Part shown: positions 8,306 through 16,720 of the stretch, piece by piece | Position numbering within the stretch: the first letter of the stretch is position 1 | Layout: each line of letters starts with the position of its first letter | From: Halalkalibacter oceani | GTDB taxonomy: Bacteria > Bacillota > Bacilli > Bacillales > Bacillaceae_D | DNA: 64,000 bases | NCBI RefSeq assembly: GCF_040544555.1 | Contig: NZ_JBEPKD010000010.1 | Location: 73,297 to 137,296, forward strand | Reading direction: 5' to 3' | Made by a program: the position numbers and the translations under genes | Notes under the pieces: model-generated | Database searches by the model: none | The model's input: only the letters and a program-made list of their open reading frames with translations | What the model was told of the DNA's origin: nothing

Positions 8306-9772
8306 ATGAAAACATTAATTGAACATGCGATGATTGTCACGATGAATGACTCACGTGAGGTTATCAAACAAGGTTATCTGCTTGTGGAACAAGACCGCAT
8401 TAAAGAAATCGGCGCAGGAATGTATCAAGGTAACAGGGATGGAGTGGAAATCGTCAATGGGGATAACAACATCATCATTCCAGGTTTAATCAACGCCCAT
8501 ACCCATTCCTACGCCAACCTGGTAAAGGGCACGACGGAAAACATTCCGCTTGAGCTGTGGATGCTCTATATTATGGCCGAAGGGAAAAATATGACGAAAG
8601 AGGATTATGCGATCAATGCCGCTCTTGGCAGTATAGAGATGCTCAAGAGCGGGACGACAACCTTCCTCGATCATCTCGCACAGGATACTGACGGGATGAA
8701 AACAGTTGCTGCTGAATATAAAAAGGCGGGAATCCGCGCTGTTCTGACGCCGATGTTTGGCGACCGGGCGTATGCCGACAGCTTGCCGGAAGCCCTTCAG
8801 ATCGAGCTTGGGAAGGAGCCTCATGGACCGAAGGCAGTCGGTTCAGGCTGGCAGGATAATATCGCGATGGTCGAAAGCGTCATTCAAAACGTATCCGAGC
8901 CGGACAAGGGCATTACGGTTGCCGTTGGACCTTCGGGGCCGCAGCGCTGCAGTGATGAACTGCTCGTCGCCTCGATGGAATTAGCGCAAAAATATGAGCT
9001 GCCGTGGCATACGCATCTGCTTGAAACGAAGGCCCAGGAAGTGACAGGCTATGAGCGCTACGGCCATTCAATGGTGGAGCATCTTGAAAAGCTCGGCATT
9101 TTGAATGAATCGGTCTCTTTTGCCCACGGCGTCTGGGTCAGTGACACCGATATTGAGCTGATCGCCAAGCGAGGATCGACGATCGTCCACAATCCGACGA
9201 GTAATTTATTGCTCGGAAGTGGAGTGCTGCCCCTTATTCCACTCAAGGAGGCCGGCGTCCATATCGGCATCGGCACGGATGGAGCGAACTGCTGCGGCTA
9301 TCAATCGATGTTTGAATCAATGAAACTGGCGGCGATTCTCTCCAATACGTTCACTCCTGACTACAAGCGTTGGGTGAAGGCGGTTGATGTGCTTGAGATG
9401 GCAACGATCGGCAGTGCAAGAGCGGTCGGAATGTCTGACGAAATCGGTTCACTCGAAGCGGGTAAGAAAGCTGACTTCGTTCTATTAAATAAAGAGGTGA
9501 GCAACTTCGCTCCATTAAATGATTTAATTTGGCAGCTCGTATACGGACGGGCCGATATGGCGATCGACGCCGTTTACGTAAACGGCAAAAAGGTGGTCAG
9601 CGAACGGAAAGCGGTCGGCGTTGATGAAAAAGCGATCTTCAACAAAGCGATCGAAAATGGGGCCGACCTGCTACAGCGAAATCAAACTGAATTTGAAAAG
9701 ATTAAAAACAAGGCACCTGACATCTATCATATGCTGATGAAGGTTGCTGAAATCCCAACAAAGCAAGCATAA
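8306..9772 (+). CDS. Amidohydrolase-superfamily hydrolase/deaminase (SsnA/Atz-like)
   Basis: Metal-dependent cytosolic enzyme of 488 residues that hydrolyses ring amide, amidine or C-N bonds. Metal ligands are visible as HTH (His65, His67), His in WHTHLLETK, His in FAHGVW and Asp in GTDGANC, the pattern of the one-metal ATZ/TRZ, guanine deaminase and SsnA group. The composite N- and C-terminal beta sandwich is present (MIVTMNDSREVI; SLEAGKKADFVLLN). GGGGGAG precedes the start. It sits between the TRAP permease and the Mo hydroxylase maturation genes. SsnA-like proteins also accompany Mo hydroxylases in purine clusters, so ring opening or deamination of a hydroxylated heterocycle is likely. 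The exact substrate cannot be read from sequence. Confidence 0.88.
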   Translation: MKTLIEHAMIVTMNDSREVIKQGYLLVEQDRIKEIGAGMYQGNRDGVEIVNGDNNIIIPGLINAHTHSYANLVKGTTENIPLELWMLYIMAEGKNMTKEDYAINAALGSIEMLKSGTTTFLDHLAQDTDGMKTVAAEYKKAGIRAVLTPMFGDRAYADSLPEALQIELGKEPHGPKAVGSGWQDNIAMVESVIQNVSEPDKGITVAVGPSGPQRCSDELLVASMELAQKYELPWHTHLLETKAQEVTGYERYGHSMVEHLEKLGILNESVSFAHGVWVSDTDIELIAKRGSTIVHNPTSNLLLGSGVLPLIPLKEAGVHIGIGTDGANCCGYQSMFESMKLAAILSNTFTPDYKRWVKAVDVLEMATIGSARAVGMSDEIGSLEAGKKADFVLLNKEVSNFAPLNDLIWQLVYGRADMAIDAVYVNGKKVVSERKAVGVDEKAIFNKAIENGADLLQRNQTEFEKIKNKAPDIYHMLMKVAEIPTKQA

Positions 9773-9783
9773 AAGGTGATCGT

Positions 9784-10596
9784 ATGGACATTTATCGTAA
9801 GCTGGCAGAAGCAATAGAACGGAAGGAAGGCGTGTCTCTTGTTACCATTATCGAGATTGCATCAGCAGAAGAGAGGCATCGTGAGCTGATCGGAAGGAAG
9901 CTGCTCGTTTGGATGAACGGTCAAACAGAAAGTGAATTTCCTCTTTTAGCGGAAGTGAAAACAGCCGTCTTACAATGTGTCAATGAAGCCTTTGCAAAGC
10001 GAAAATCAAAAACATATGTGATTGAAACGCGGGAGATGAGAATGGAATGCTATGTTGACGTTTTTCTCCCCCCGCTTCGTCTGATTATCGCCGGTGCCGG
10101 TCATGTGGCGGTGCCGATTGTCGAGATTGCCAAGCTTGTCGGCTTCGATGTCACCGTGATTGATGACCGGGCGGAGTATGCGATGAAAGAGAATTTTCCG
10201 GCGGCTGATGAAGTGATCTGTCAGCCTTTTCTCGACTTTTTTGCCGAGGCAAAAACGGACAAATCGACGTATGTGCTGCTTGTGACGCGCGGACATAAGC
10301 ATGATGTAATGATCCTGCCGAGTCTGTTTGACAAGGAAGTCGCCTATATCGGGATGATTGGCAGCAAAAGAAGGATATCAGGCGTTTTTTCACAGTTGAA
10401 GCAGGAATATCCGAACGCTGATTTTGATCGGATTTATGCGCCGATTGGGCTTGATATTGGTGCTCAGACTCCGGAAGAAATCGCCGTCAGCATCATTGGA
10501 GAAGTACTGAAGGTCAAAAATGAGAAATCAGGTATTTCACTACGTGAGAAAATTCCTTACTTTATTGCCAGAGAGGAAGAGGAACAACATGAATGA
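9784..10596 (+). CDS. XdhC-family Mo-hydroxylase maturation protein, Rossmann-domain part
   Basis: Helps insert sulfurated molybdenum cofactor into the hydroxylase. The 270-residue protein has a degenerate N-terminal third and a C-terminal XdhC Rossmann domain with IIAGAGHVAVPIVEIA, DDRAEYA, TRGHKHD and MIGSKRR. The standard N-terminal XdhC/CoxI motif is not in this protein but forms its own gene, which overlaps the 3' end by 8 bases. XdhC is therefore split into two polypeptides here. It lies 11 bases after the amidohydrolase and upstream of the cytidylyltransferase and hydroxylase subunits. Confidence 0.88.
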   Translation: MDIYRKLAEAIERKEGVSLVTIIEIASAEERHRELIGRKLLVWMNGQTESEFPLLAEVKTAVLQCVNEAFAKRKSKTYVIETREMRMECYVDVFLPPLRLIIAGAGHVAVPIVEIAKLVGFDVTVIDDRAEYAMKENFPAADEVICQPFLDFFAEAKTDKSTYVLLVTRGHKHDVMILPSLFDKEVAYIGMIGSKRRISGVFSQLKQEYPNADFDRIYAPIGLDIGAQTPEEIAVSIIGEVLKVKNEKSGISLREKIPYFIAREEEEQHE

Positions 10597-10909
10597 GCTT
10601 GGTTTTATTCAGCAGATTATGACATTACAGGATACGAATGAGCGAGCGGCGTTGGCGACCGTTATTCGGACGAAAGGCTCGACCCCACGAAAGGTCGGAG
10701 CGAAAATGCTGATTTTTCGCAATGGCAGCATTTCCGGTACGATTGGTGGCGGCTGTGGCGAAGGTGAAGTGATTGAGAAGGGGCTGGAAGTGATCGAAAG
10801 CGGAAGTCCGGTGAGGCACAAAGTCGATTTAACGAAAGGGCTTTTCTATGAGGATGGCGGGATTTGCGGCGGCATTCAGGAAATTTTTATCGAAGCGATC
10901 GGACGGTAA
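10589..10909 (+). CDS. XdhC/CoxI N-terminal-domain protein (second half of split XdhC)
   Basis: A 106-residue protein containing only the XdhC_CoxI domain: RAALATVIRTKGSTPRKVGA, the glycine-rich GTIGGGCGEGEV and the CGG motif of GGICGGIQEIFIE. ATG 10589 overlaps the TGA of the preceding gene and has GAGGAAGAGG upstream; the longer reading from 10520 lies inside the neighbour and is rejected. With the preceding protein it makes up all parts of an XdhC, in reversed order compared with the single-chain version. It probably binds molybdenum cofactor during hydroxylase maturation. Confidence 0.87.
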   Translation: MNELGFIQQIMTLQDTNERAALATVIRTKGSTPRKVGAKMLIFRNGSISGTIGGGCGEGEVIEKGLEVIESGSPVRHKVDLTKGLFYEDGGICGGIQEIFIEAIGR

Positions 10910-10915
10910 GGCAAA

Positions 10916-11521
10916 ATGAATTCGGCTATTTTATTAGCTGCCGGACAATCCTCGCGGATGGGAAGCCTGAAGGCGCTGCTTCCATGGGGCGGCCGCACGT
11001 TACTGGAGAAGCAGCTGGACGAGCTGGCTCAATCAACGATTGATGAAGTCGTGGTGGTGCTTGGCTTTCAGGCCGATTTGCTAAAGCCGCTGATACTGGA
11101 AGCGACAAGAGACTTCGCAACGAAGCTGACCATTAAAATCAGGATCAATCGACATTATGAAGCAGGAAAAACAAGCTCGATCCGGCTTGGGATGAAGCAT
11201 TTGGCAAAGGCAAGCGACAATGTCCTCATCATCGGTGTTGATCAGCCTGTGCGGGCAGTCACAATTAATACGTTGTTAAGCTCGCGGGCTGAGCTTGCGA
11301 TTCCGGTCTATCAAGGGAGAAAAGGCCACCCCCCTCTTTTTGCCGCCTCCCTGTACAAGAAGCTTGAGGCGATCACTGAGGAAACGGAGGGGCTTCGTGC
11401 CGTGATCCGCCATCATCCGGGCTGTCAGCTTATTGAGGTCGGACAGCCTCAAATTTTGCTTAATTTAAACGAACAGTCGCAGTATGAACAAGCCATCGCC
11501 CGACAGCTGGATGGCTACTAA
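10916..11521 (+). CDS. Molybdenum cofactor cytidylyltransferase-like protein (MocA/PucB family)
   Basis: Nucleotidyltransferase of 201 residues that would convert Mo-molybdopterin to the cytosine dinucleotide form used by CoxL/XdhA-type hydroxylases. The signature ILLAAGQSSRMG with the Lys of LKALLPWGG, the GVDQP metal-binding turn and KGHPPLF match MocA/PucB. The start is six bases after the previous stop. Together with the XdhC proteins it completes the maturation set before the three hydroxylase subunits. Specificity (CTP or GTP) is inferred from family only. Confidence 0.9.
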   Translation: MNSAILLAAGQSSRMGSLKALLPWGGRTLLEKQLDELAQSTIDEVVVVLGFQADLLKPLILEATRDFATKLTIKIRINRHYEAGKTSSIRLGMKHLAKASDNVLIIGVDQPVRAVTINTLLSSRAELAIPVYQGRKGHPPLFAASLYKKLEAITEETEGLRAVIRHHPGCQLIEVGQPQILLNLNEQSQYEQAIARQLDGY

Positions 11522-11538
11522 TCAGGAGGAGATCACAC

Positions 11539-12411
11539 GTGTTTATCAACGAGATTGAATATCATAACCCGACAAGCGTCGATGCACTTTTAGCCTGTCT
11601 TGACCAATATGGGGAGGATGGCAAGCTGTTGGCGGGAGGGACGGATTTAATTTTGCAAATGAAATTCAAGCGCTGGTCCCAGCAGCACATTATTAATGTC
11701 AAGAGCATACCTGAATTAAAAAAAATCGAAACATCCGATTCTTATTTGGAGATCGGCTGTAACACCACGTTAAGTGAGCTGCTTGATCATGATGGCGTGA
11801 AAAGCTTATATCCGGCTTTATGGCAGGCAATTTATGAGCTGGCTGACCGCCAAATTCGCAACCGCGGAACCTTGGTTGGAAATGTGTGCAACGCTTCTCC
11901 AGCTGCAGATGCAAATACGGCGCTGCTTATTTATCATTCGGAGGTGCATATTCAGTCTTCCGCGGACTCAAAGATCGTGCCGATTTCTGAATTTTGGCTC
12001 GGTCCAAGTAAGACGATTCTTAAGCCGAATGAATTTGTCCGCGCCATTAGGCTGCCACTTCCGGGAGAACGAGCCTTTTCGAGCTTTCAAAAGCTAGGGA
12101 GAACGTATGACGATATTGCGATTATTAACGCTGCGGCTAGTGTGGAGCTAGATGAAGCAGGTCAATGTACTGGAGCGCGAATTGCGATGGGGGCGGTTGG
12201 ACCGACAACGCTCCAGGCACCGCTGGCGTCAGCTCACCTTCTCGGCAAGCGCTTAGACAAGACGGTGATAGAGGAAGCGGCCAAGATGGCCAGCGACGAG
12301 GCAAGTCCGATTACAGACGTGCGAGCTAGTGCCACTTATCGGAGAAAAATGGTCCGCGTTTTAGTCGCCCGGGCGTTACACGACATCGTGCTTCGATCAG
12401 AAGAAAACTAA
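11539..12411 (+). CDS. Molybdenum hydroxylase FAD-binding subunit (XdhB/CoxM/PucC type)
   Basis: Medium subunit of 290 residues. Its FAD-binding motifs are LLAGGTDLILQMK near the N-terminus and NRGTLVGNVCNASPAAD further on, followed by a CO-dehydrogenase flavoprotein C-terminal domain (FQKLGRTYDDIAIINAA). GTG 11539 is preceded by AGGAGGAG. It takes electrons from the 2Fe-2S subunit and passes them to NAD+ or another acceptor. In order, the three hydroxylase genes are FAD, Fe-S and Mo subunits, as in many CoxMSL-like operons. Confidence 0.93.
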   Translation: MFINEIEYHNPTSVDALLACLDQYGEDGKLLAGGTDLILQMKFKRWSQQHIINVKSIPELKKIETSDSYLEIGCNTTLSELLDHDGVKSLYPALWQAIYELADRQIRNRGTLVGNVCNASPAADANTALLIYHSEVHIQSSADSKIVPISEFWLGPSKTILKPNEFVRAIRLPLPGERAFSSFQKLGRTYDDIAIINAAASVELDEAGQCTGARIAMGAVGPTTLQAPLASAHLLGKRLDKTVIEEAAKMASDEASPITDVRASATYRRKMVRVLVARALHDIVLRSEEN

Positions 12412-12427
12412 TGAGAGAGTGATCATA

Positions 12428-12898
12428 ATGAAGAAAATGAAAGTGAATGGAGAGATCTATGAGCTGGCTGCTCCAGCGAACCGGACCTTGCTTGAATATG
12501 TAAGAAGGGATTTGCAGCTGACCGGTGGAAAAGAAAGCTGCGGTACCGGCGATTGCGGAAGCTGCTCGATGCTCGTTGATGGTGAGGTCGTCAAGTCCTG
12601 CCTCGTTTTGGCGGCCGAGTGTGAAAACAGTGAGATTACGACGGTGGAAGGATTGACCTCAGAAGGGGCATTGCATCCGATTCAGGAAGCATTCGTCAAG
12701 CATTGGGGGACGCAATGCGGCTATTGCACACCGGGATTTGTCATGGCGACAAAGGCATTACTTGACCGTAATCCAAATCCGACTGAAGAAGAAATCAAGC
12801 ATGAAACTGCAGGGAATTTATGCCGCTGTACGGGGTATGTAAAAATTATTGATGCCGTCAAGGAAGCTGCAGCCGTGCTACAGGAAAAGAGGGGTTAG
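12428..12898 (+). CDS. Molybdenum hydroxylase [2Fe-2S] subunit (XdhE/CoxS/PucE type)
   Basis: Small subunit of 156 residues with two [2Fe-2S] clusters. The plant-type N-terminal cluster is CGTGDCGSC plus KSC, and the C-terminal helical cluster is CGYCTPG with CRCTGY. ATG 12428 fits the GAGAGTG upstream better than GTG 12419. It moves electrons from the molybdenum site to FAD. Its stop is one base before the Mo-subunit ATG at 12900. Confidence 0.95.
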   Translation: MKKMKVNGEIYELAAPANRTLLEYVRRDLQLTGGKESCGTGDCGSCSMLVDGEVVKSCLVLAAECENSEITTVEGLTSEGALHPIQEAFVKHWGTQCGYCTPGFVMATKALLDRNPNPTEEEIKHETAGNLCRCTGYVKIIDAVKEAAAVLQEKRG

Positions 12899-12899
12899 C

Positions 12900-15209
12900 A
12901 TGAAAAACGAGCCATTACAAGCGGAGAAGCATTGGCTGATCGGAAAGTCCGAACCGAAGATTGACGGGTACCAGAAAGTGACCGGTGACTTGCGCTATAT
13001 TGATGATACGGTGCTGCCGGGGATGCTCTATGGGGCGATTTTACGAAGTCCGCACAGTCACGCGCGCATTCGCAAAATCGATACGGGCAAGGCGGAAGCA
13101 TTAAAAGGCGTTCGCGCTGTCATTACGGCTGCTGATACGGAAAAGGTCAAGTTCAGCTTCAGACCGGAACAGGCAGACAACCTCGTGCTTTGTGATGAGT
13201 ATGTGCGCTTTATCGGCGACGAAGTGGCGGCTGTTGCGGCCGAGACACCGGAAATTGCCGAACAGGCGCTTGAATTGATCGAAGTCGACTATGAAATGCT
13301 GCCGGCGGTGTATCACTATCAGGATGCCTTGAAGGAAGAGAGCGCTCGTGTTCATCAGGAAGCAGATAGCAATATTGCTCATGAGATGCATACGGAATAT
13401 GGGGATGTGGAGGCGGCATTTGCCAAGGCCGCTTATATTTATGAGGATCATTTTGAGACGTCGAAGCAGGCGCATTGCTGCCTGGAAACAAGAGCGTGTA
13501 TCGCTGAATTCGATCAGTCCGGCCGGTTAACGGTTCGCTCGCAAACACAGACTCCCCATACTTTGAGGAAGGAACTGGCGATGGTGCTTAATTTGCCGAT
13601 CTCGCAAGTAAGAGTGATTCGGATGCCGGTAGGCGGCGGGTTTGGCAACCGGCTTGTGATGGATATGAAGGAGCCGATTGCTGCATTTTTGGCGAAAAAG
13701 ACGAAAAAGCCTGTACGGATTTCGAATTCCCGGCAGGAGGAATTTATGACGGCACGGCCGCGCTACCCGTATCAGATTACATTGAAAACCGCGGTTACGA
13801 AAGAAGGGGAAATCATCGCCCGTCATTGCACGGCAACGGTCGATAACGGGGCTTATAATGATAAGGGACCAAATACGATGAGCTATTGTGAAAACGTGAA
13901 TTCCTGCTTTTATCGAGTGCCAAATACGAAGTTTGACGGCTATATCGCCTATACGAACAATCAATATTGTACAGGGTTTCGCGGCTTCGGCAATCCGCAA
14001 ATCACGTTTGCGATTGAATCACAAATGGATTTGATTGCTGATCGCTTAGGCATCGATCCCGCTCGCTTTAGACTGCTGAATGCCCATTCACGCGATGAAG
14101 TAACGAGCAGCGGGAAGATCATTGATACGGAATCAATGAGGGACACGCTGGAGGTGGCGATGGAAAAGGCGCGATGGCAGGAAAAGCGCGAGCTGTACGC
14201 AAAGCAGCCGGAGAATGCGACGAAGCGGCGGGGAATCGGTCTTGCCTGCATGCTGCAATCAGGAGGCGGCAGCCGCGGTTACGGCTTCAACTCGACGGAG
14301 GCCTTCGTGAAGATTTCAGAGGAAGGCCAGGTGACGATTATTACACCGGCGGTTGAAATCGGCCAGGGGCCGCAGACGGCGATGGCGCAAATTGCCGGCG
14401 AAGTGCTCGGAGTACCATCGCGCTCCATCCACATCATCGATCATGATACGGATATTATTCCGTTTGATTTAGGGACATGGGGCAGCCGGACAACCTTTGT
14501 CAACGGCATCGCCGTCCAGGAAGCGGCTGAACAGGCAAGAAACGAATTATTGGAGCTTGCCGGTAAGATGTTCGCTCTTCCTCCGGCTGATCTCATCTGC
14601 CGTGATGGAAAAATTGGCCCCGCCGATCAATGGGAGAAGGCGGTTGACTTCGCCGAGGTGACAAGATACGCCGCCTATACGGAAGGAAGGACGGTTTCCG
14701 GAAAAGGACGCTTCTTTGATCCGGAGGCGCCGAAATTCAAACGCGGAGAAGGCTCACATAACTTTCCGAATCTCGTTTACGGCTGTCAGATTGCCGAGGT
14801 GGAGGTCGATGTCGAAACCGGACAGGTGAAGGTCCTGAACATTGTCGCCGCTCATGATGTCGGTAAGGCGATCAATCCAAAAGCGGTTGAGGGTCAATTA
14901 GAAGGCGGTATTATTCAAGGCGTCGGTTACGCCTTGACAGAGGGTGTCGTTGAACAAGAGGGAAGAAACCGTAATCCGAGCTTTTTGGATTATAAAATTT
15001 TATCCAGCTCAGACATCCCGGAAATGGAGATCATCATTGTTGAGGATTTGGAAAATAAGGGGCCGTTTAAGGCGAAAGGCGTCGGCGAGCAGGGAATCGT
15101 CCCAACAGCTCCGGCCATTGCCAATGCGATTTCCAACGCGATTGGCGCCCGCATCTATGACTTACCGATGAAGCCGGAAAAAATCCTGTCCGCACTCGGA
15201 CGGCTATAA
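12900..15209 (+). CDS. Molybdenum hydroxylase large catalytic subunit (XdhA/CoxL type)
   Basis: Catalytic subunit of 769 residues that hydroxylates an electron-poor aromatic carbon with water as oxygen source. The N-terminal a/b hammerhead domain (IDGYQKVTGDLRYIDD) is followed by Mo-binding segments VGGGFGNR, TGFRGFGNPQ, VEIGQGPQTAM and the catalytic-Glu motif KGVGEQGIV (Glu730). There is no CoxL-type Cys-Se loop signature (AYRCSFR), so CO oxidation is unlikely. ATG 12900 has AAGAGGGG upstream; extension to 12849 would overlap the previous gene and lacks a ribosome site. A strong terminator follows. Substrate might be a purine, pyridine or pyrimidine; residues alone do not decide. Confidence 0.94.
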   Translation: MKNEPLQAEKHWLIGKSEPKIDGYQKVTGDLRYIDDTVLPGMLYGAILRSPHSHARIRKIDTGKAEALKGVRAVITAADTEKVKFSFRPEQADNLVLCDEYVRFIGDEVAAVAAETPEIAEQALELIEVDYEMLPAVYHYQDALKEESARVHQEADSNIAHEMHTEYGDVEAAFAKAAYIYEDHFETSKQAHCCLETRACIAEFDQSGRLTVRSQTQTPHTLRKELAMVLNLPISQVRVIRMPVGGGFGNRLVMDMKEPIAAFLAKKTKKPVRISNSRQEEFMTARPRYPYQITLKTAVTKEGEIIARHCTATVDNGAYNDKGPNTMSYCENVNSCFYRVPNTKFDGYIAYTNNQYCTGFRGFGNPQITFAIESQMDLIADRLGIDPARFRLLNAHSRDEVTSSGKIIDTESMRDTLEVAMEKARWQEKRELYAKQPENATKRRGIGLACMLQSGGGSRGYGFNSTEAFVKISEEGQVTIITPAVEIGQGPQTAMAQIAGEVLGVPSRSIHIIDHDTDIIPFDLGTWGSRTTFVNGIAVQEAAEQARNELLELAGKMFALPPADLICRDGKIGPADQWEKAVDFAEVTRYAAYTEGRTVSGKGRFFDPEAPKFKRGEGSHNFPNLVYGCQIAEVEVDVETGQVKVLNIVAAHDVGKAINPKAVEGQLEGGIIQGVGYALTEGVVEQEGRNRNPSFLDYKILSSSDIPEMEIIIVEDLENKGPFKAKGVGEQGIVPTAPAIANAISNAIGARIYDLPMKPEKILSALGRL

Positions 15210-15228
15210 AAAGAGGAATAGCTCCGGA

Positions 15229-15270
15229 GCCCGACTTAAAAGGTTTGATTTCCCTTTTGAGTCGGGCTTT
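15229..15270 (+). terminator. Rho-independent terminator of the catabolic block
   Basis: AGCCCGACTTAAAAGG pairs with CCTTTTGAGTCGGGCT around an 8-10 base loop and ends in TTTT. It lies 20 bases after the Mo-subunit stop and closes the operon. Confidence 0.9.
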
Positions 15271-15431
15271 TCGCCGAATAAAGCCTTTGCCATTTGGCCA
15301 TAGTGATCGGACAAAACATTTTCCTCGTTCCCTTCCTCATGATAAGACGAGCCTGTTTCTTATGAAAAGAAGGATAAGCGCCGTTTCAAAAATCAGCTTT
15401 TTACATGTTATGTAGCAAGGAGCTGATGAAA

Positions 15432-15707
15432 ATGGAAGCAGTCTTATTGTTTGCAACCGTCATTTCGCCAGTAATTTTAGCGCTGGTTGAATTGATCAAA
15501 CGTTCCGTCTCTTTTCCGAAGAATTATGTTCCAGCAGTCGCTTTTGTCGTTGGCTTACTTGTTGGGGTGGTGTCCTATCCGTTCACGGATCTTTCATTAA
15601 GCTTAAGACTGTGGGCCGGCGGTCTGGCGGCATTGGCAGCAACAGGTTTGTTTGAGGTAGGGAATAACCGTGAAGGCATGACAAGGGGAATGGATGATGC
15701 AGATTAG
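15432..15707 (+). CDS. Phage-type holin (A118/Hol118-like)
   Basis: Small membrane protein of 91 residues with two or three hydrophobic helices (VLLFATVISPVILALVELI; NYVPAVAFVVGLLVGVVSYP; LWAGGLAALAATGLFEV), a layout and sequence style I associate with A118-type holins. ATG 15432 is spaced nine bases from AAGGAG at 15417-15422; ATG 15426 is too close. Its end overlaps the start of an amidase gene, forming a lysis cassette. There are no phage structural genes nearby, so this is either a phage remnant or a domesticated lysis/sporulation pair. Confidence 0.75.
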   Translation: MEAVLLFATVISPVILALVELIKRSVSFPKNYVPAVAFVVGLLVGVVSYPFTDLSLSLRLWAGGLAALAATGLFEVGNNREGMTRGMDDAD

Positions 15708-16308
15708 GCAGGATCTCATTCCTGCTTCTAATCGTAATCGTCCAGGCACCCGGATTATCCCAACCCATCTCACCATTCATGAAACAGCGAACCGTTCAAG
15801 GGGAGCAGACGCGTTGACTCATGCCCGCTATGTCAAAGGGGAGGATGCGCAAAACCGTCAAGTCTCCTGGCATTACACCGTTGATGACCAGTATATTATT
15901 CAGCATTTACCTAATCATGAACTTGGATGGCACGCTGGTTCGGAAGGAAATCGTCAATCGCTTGGAATCGAGCTTTGTGTCAATAGTGACGGAGACTTTG
16001 AGCAAACCCAGCGCCATGCTCAATGGCTGATCGCCCGCTTAATGAGGGAGCTTTCGATTCCAATTGAACGGGTCGTAACTCATCAGCATTGGACAGGAAA
16101 AAATTGTCCGGCGATCTTGTTGCCGACATTTAATGAATTTAAAAGGGGGGTTCTTCAAGTGAGTAATCAAACACCAAGCTCATGGGCTGAAGCCTCATGG
16201 AATAAAGCGCTAGCCAAAGGAATCATGAATACAGGGCAAGGCCCCAAAGAACCATTGACCCGAGAACAGCTCGCCGTGATTCTCGACCGGCTTGGCAAAT
16301 TGGATTAG
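15694..16308 (+). CDS. N-acetylmuramoyl-L-alanine amidase (Amidase_2) with partial SLH-like tail
   Basis: Zinc amidase of 204 residues that cuts the amide between muramic acid and the stem peptide. Motifs LTIHETANRSRGADAL, SWHYTVDD, GWHAGSEGNRQSLGIELC and HQHWTGKNCP give the Zn ligands and active site of PlyL/T7-lysozyme-like amidases. The C-terminal 45 residues (SWNKALAKGIMN, then LTREQLAVILDRL) look like the second half of an SLH domain or a short wall-binding motif. No signal peptide is seen, which fits export through the holin encoded just upstream, overlapped by 14 bases. Confidence 0.9.
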   Translation: MMQIRQDLIPASNRNRPGTRIIPTHLTIHETANRSRGADALTHARYVKGEDAQNRQVSWHYTVDDQYIIQHLPNHELGWHAGSEGNRQSLGIELCVNSDGDFEQTQRHAQWLIARLMRELSIPIERVVTHQHWTGKNCPAILLPTFNEFKRGVLQVSNQTPSSWAEASWNKALAKGIMNTGQGPKEPLTREQLAVILDRLGKLD

Positions 16309-16395
16309 TGGTTTTGGAAAGAGAGAGTGGAGTCAGTCAGGAAGAGGCAGGAACGGCTTACTCCCTAGCGATACGGTGGTTTTGTGCCGCGAAAA

Positions 16396-16425
16396 GTGAG
16401 CAGGAAGAACGGATTTCCTGCTCAT
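16396..16425. terminator. Hairpin between convergent amidase and Xre genes
   Basis: GAGCAGGAA at 16398 pairs with TTCCTGCTC at 16415 around an 8-base loop. No long T-run follows on either strand, so it may be a weak bidirectional terminator. Confidence 0.45.
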
Positions 16426-16483
16426 TGATTTCCCTCCCTGCTGGAGATGAGTTTCACTTTTTCAGCAGCTTTGCATTCGTACT

Positions 16484-16720
16484 CTAGGAACTCTGTAAGT
16501 AGTCCGTTCCAGTTTGATCACATTTCTCCTCGTATTCCCATAAATCTTCGATGGAACAATCTAAATATTTCGCCAGCCTGAAGGCTTCTTCCAGCTTTGG
16601 ATAGGCTGCTCCATTGACCCAGTTGCTAAAACGCTGCGCACTAATGTCTAATGTCTTAGTCACTTCATTTTGTCTTTTTTCTAATTCTGCCAATTTTATG
16701 CGGATTTTTGGTTTTAACAT
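16484..16720 (-). CDS. Small Xre-family helix-turn-helix regulator
   Basis: DNA-binding protein of 78 residues. The helix-turn-helix region is LAELEKRQNEVTKTLDISAQ followed by RFSNWVNGAAYP, then LEEAFRLAKYLDCSIEDLW, a Cro/C1-type pattern. GGAGGG lies seven bases before the ATG at 16720; the longer reading to 16789 lacks a ribosome site. Convergent with the amidase gene, it could be a leftover phage-type repressor. The target is unknown. Confidence 0.78.
   Translation of the reverse strand: MLKPKIRIKLAELEKRQNEVTKTLDISAQRFSNWVNGAAYPKLEEAFRLAKYLDCSIEDLWEYEEKCDQTGTDYLQSS

Noticed and set aside
12849..12899. Upstream extension of the Mo hydroxylase large subunit
   Set aside because: It overlaps the 2Fe-2S gene out of frame; the ATG at 12900 has a proper ribosome site.
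13527..14000. 157-codon - strand frame inside the Mo hydroxylase large subunit
   Set aside because: Antisense shadow of a conserved catalytic subunit.
12900..15209. CO dehydrogenase large subunit
   Set aside because: The AYRCSFR-type active-site loop of CoxL was not found; the motifs fit a general Mo hydroxylase.
15405..16720. A prophage around the lysis genes
   Set aside because: Only holin, amidase and a small Xre gene are present; no integrase, attachment repeats or structural genes were seen.
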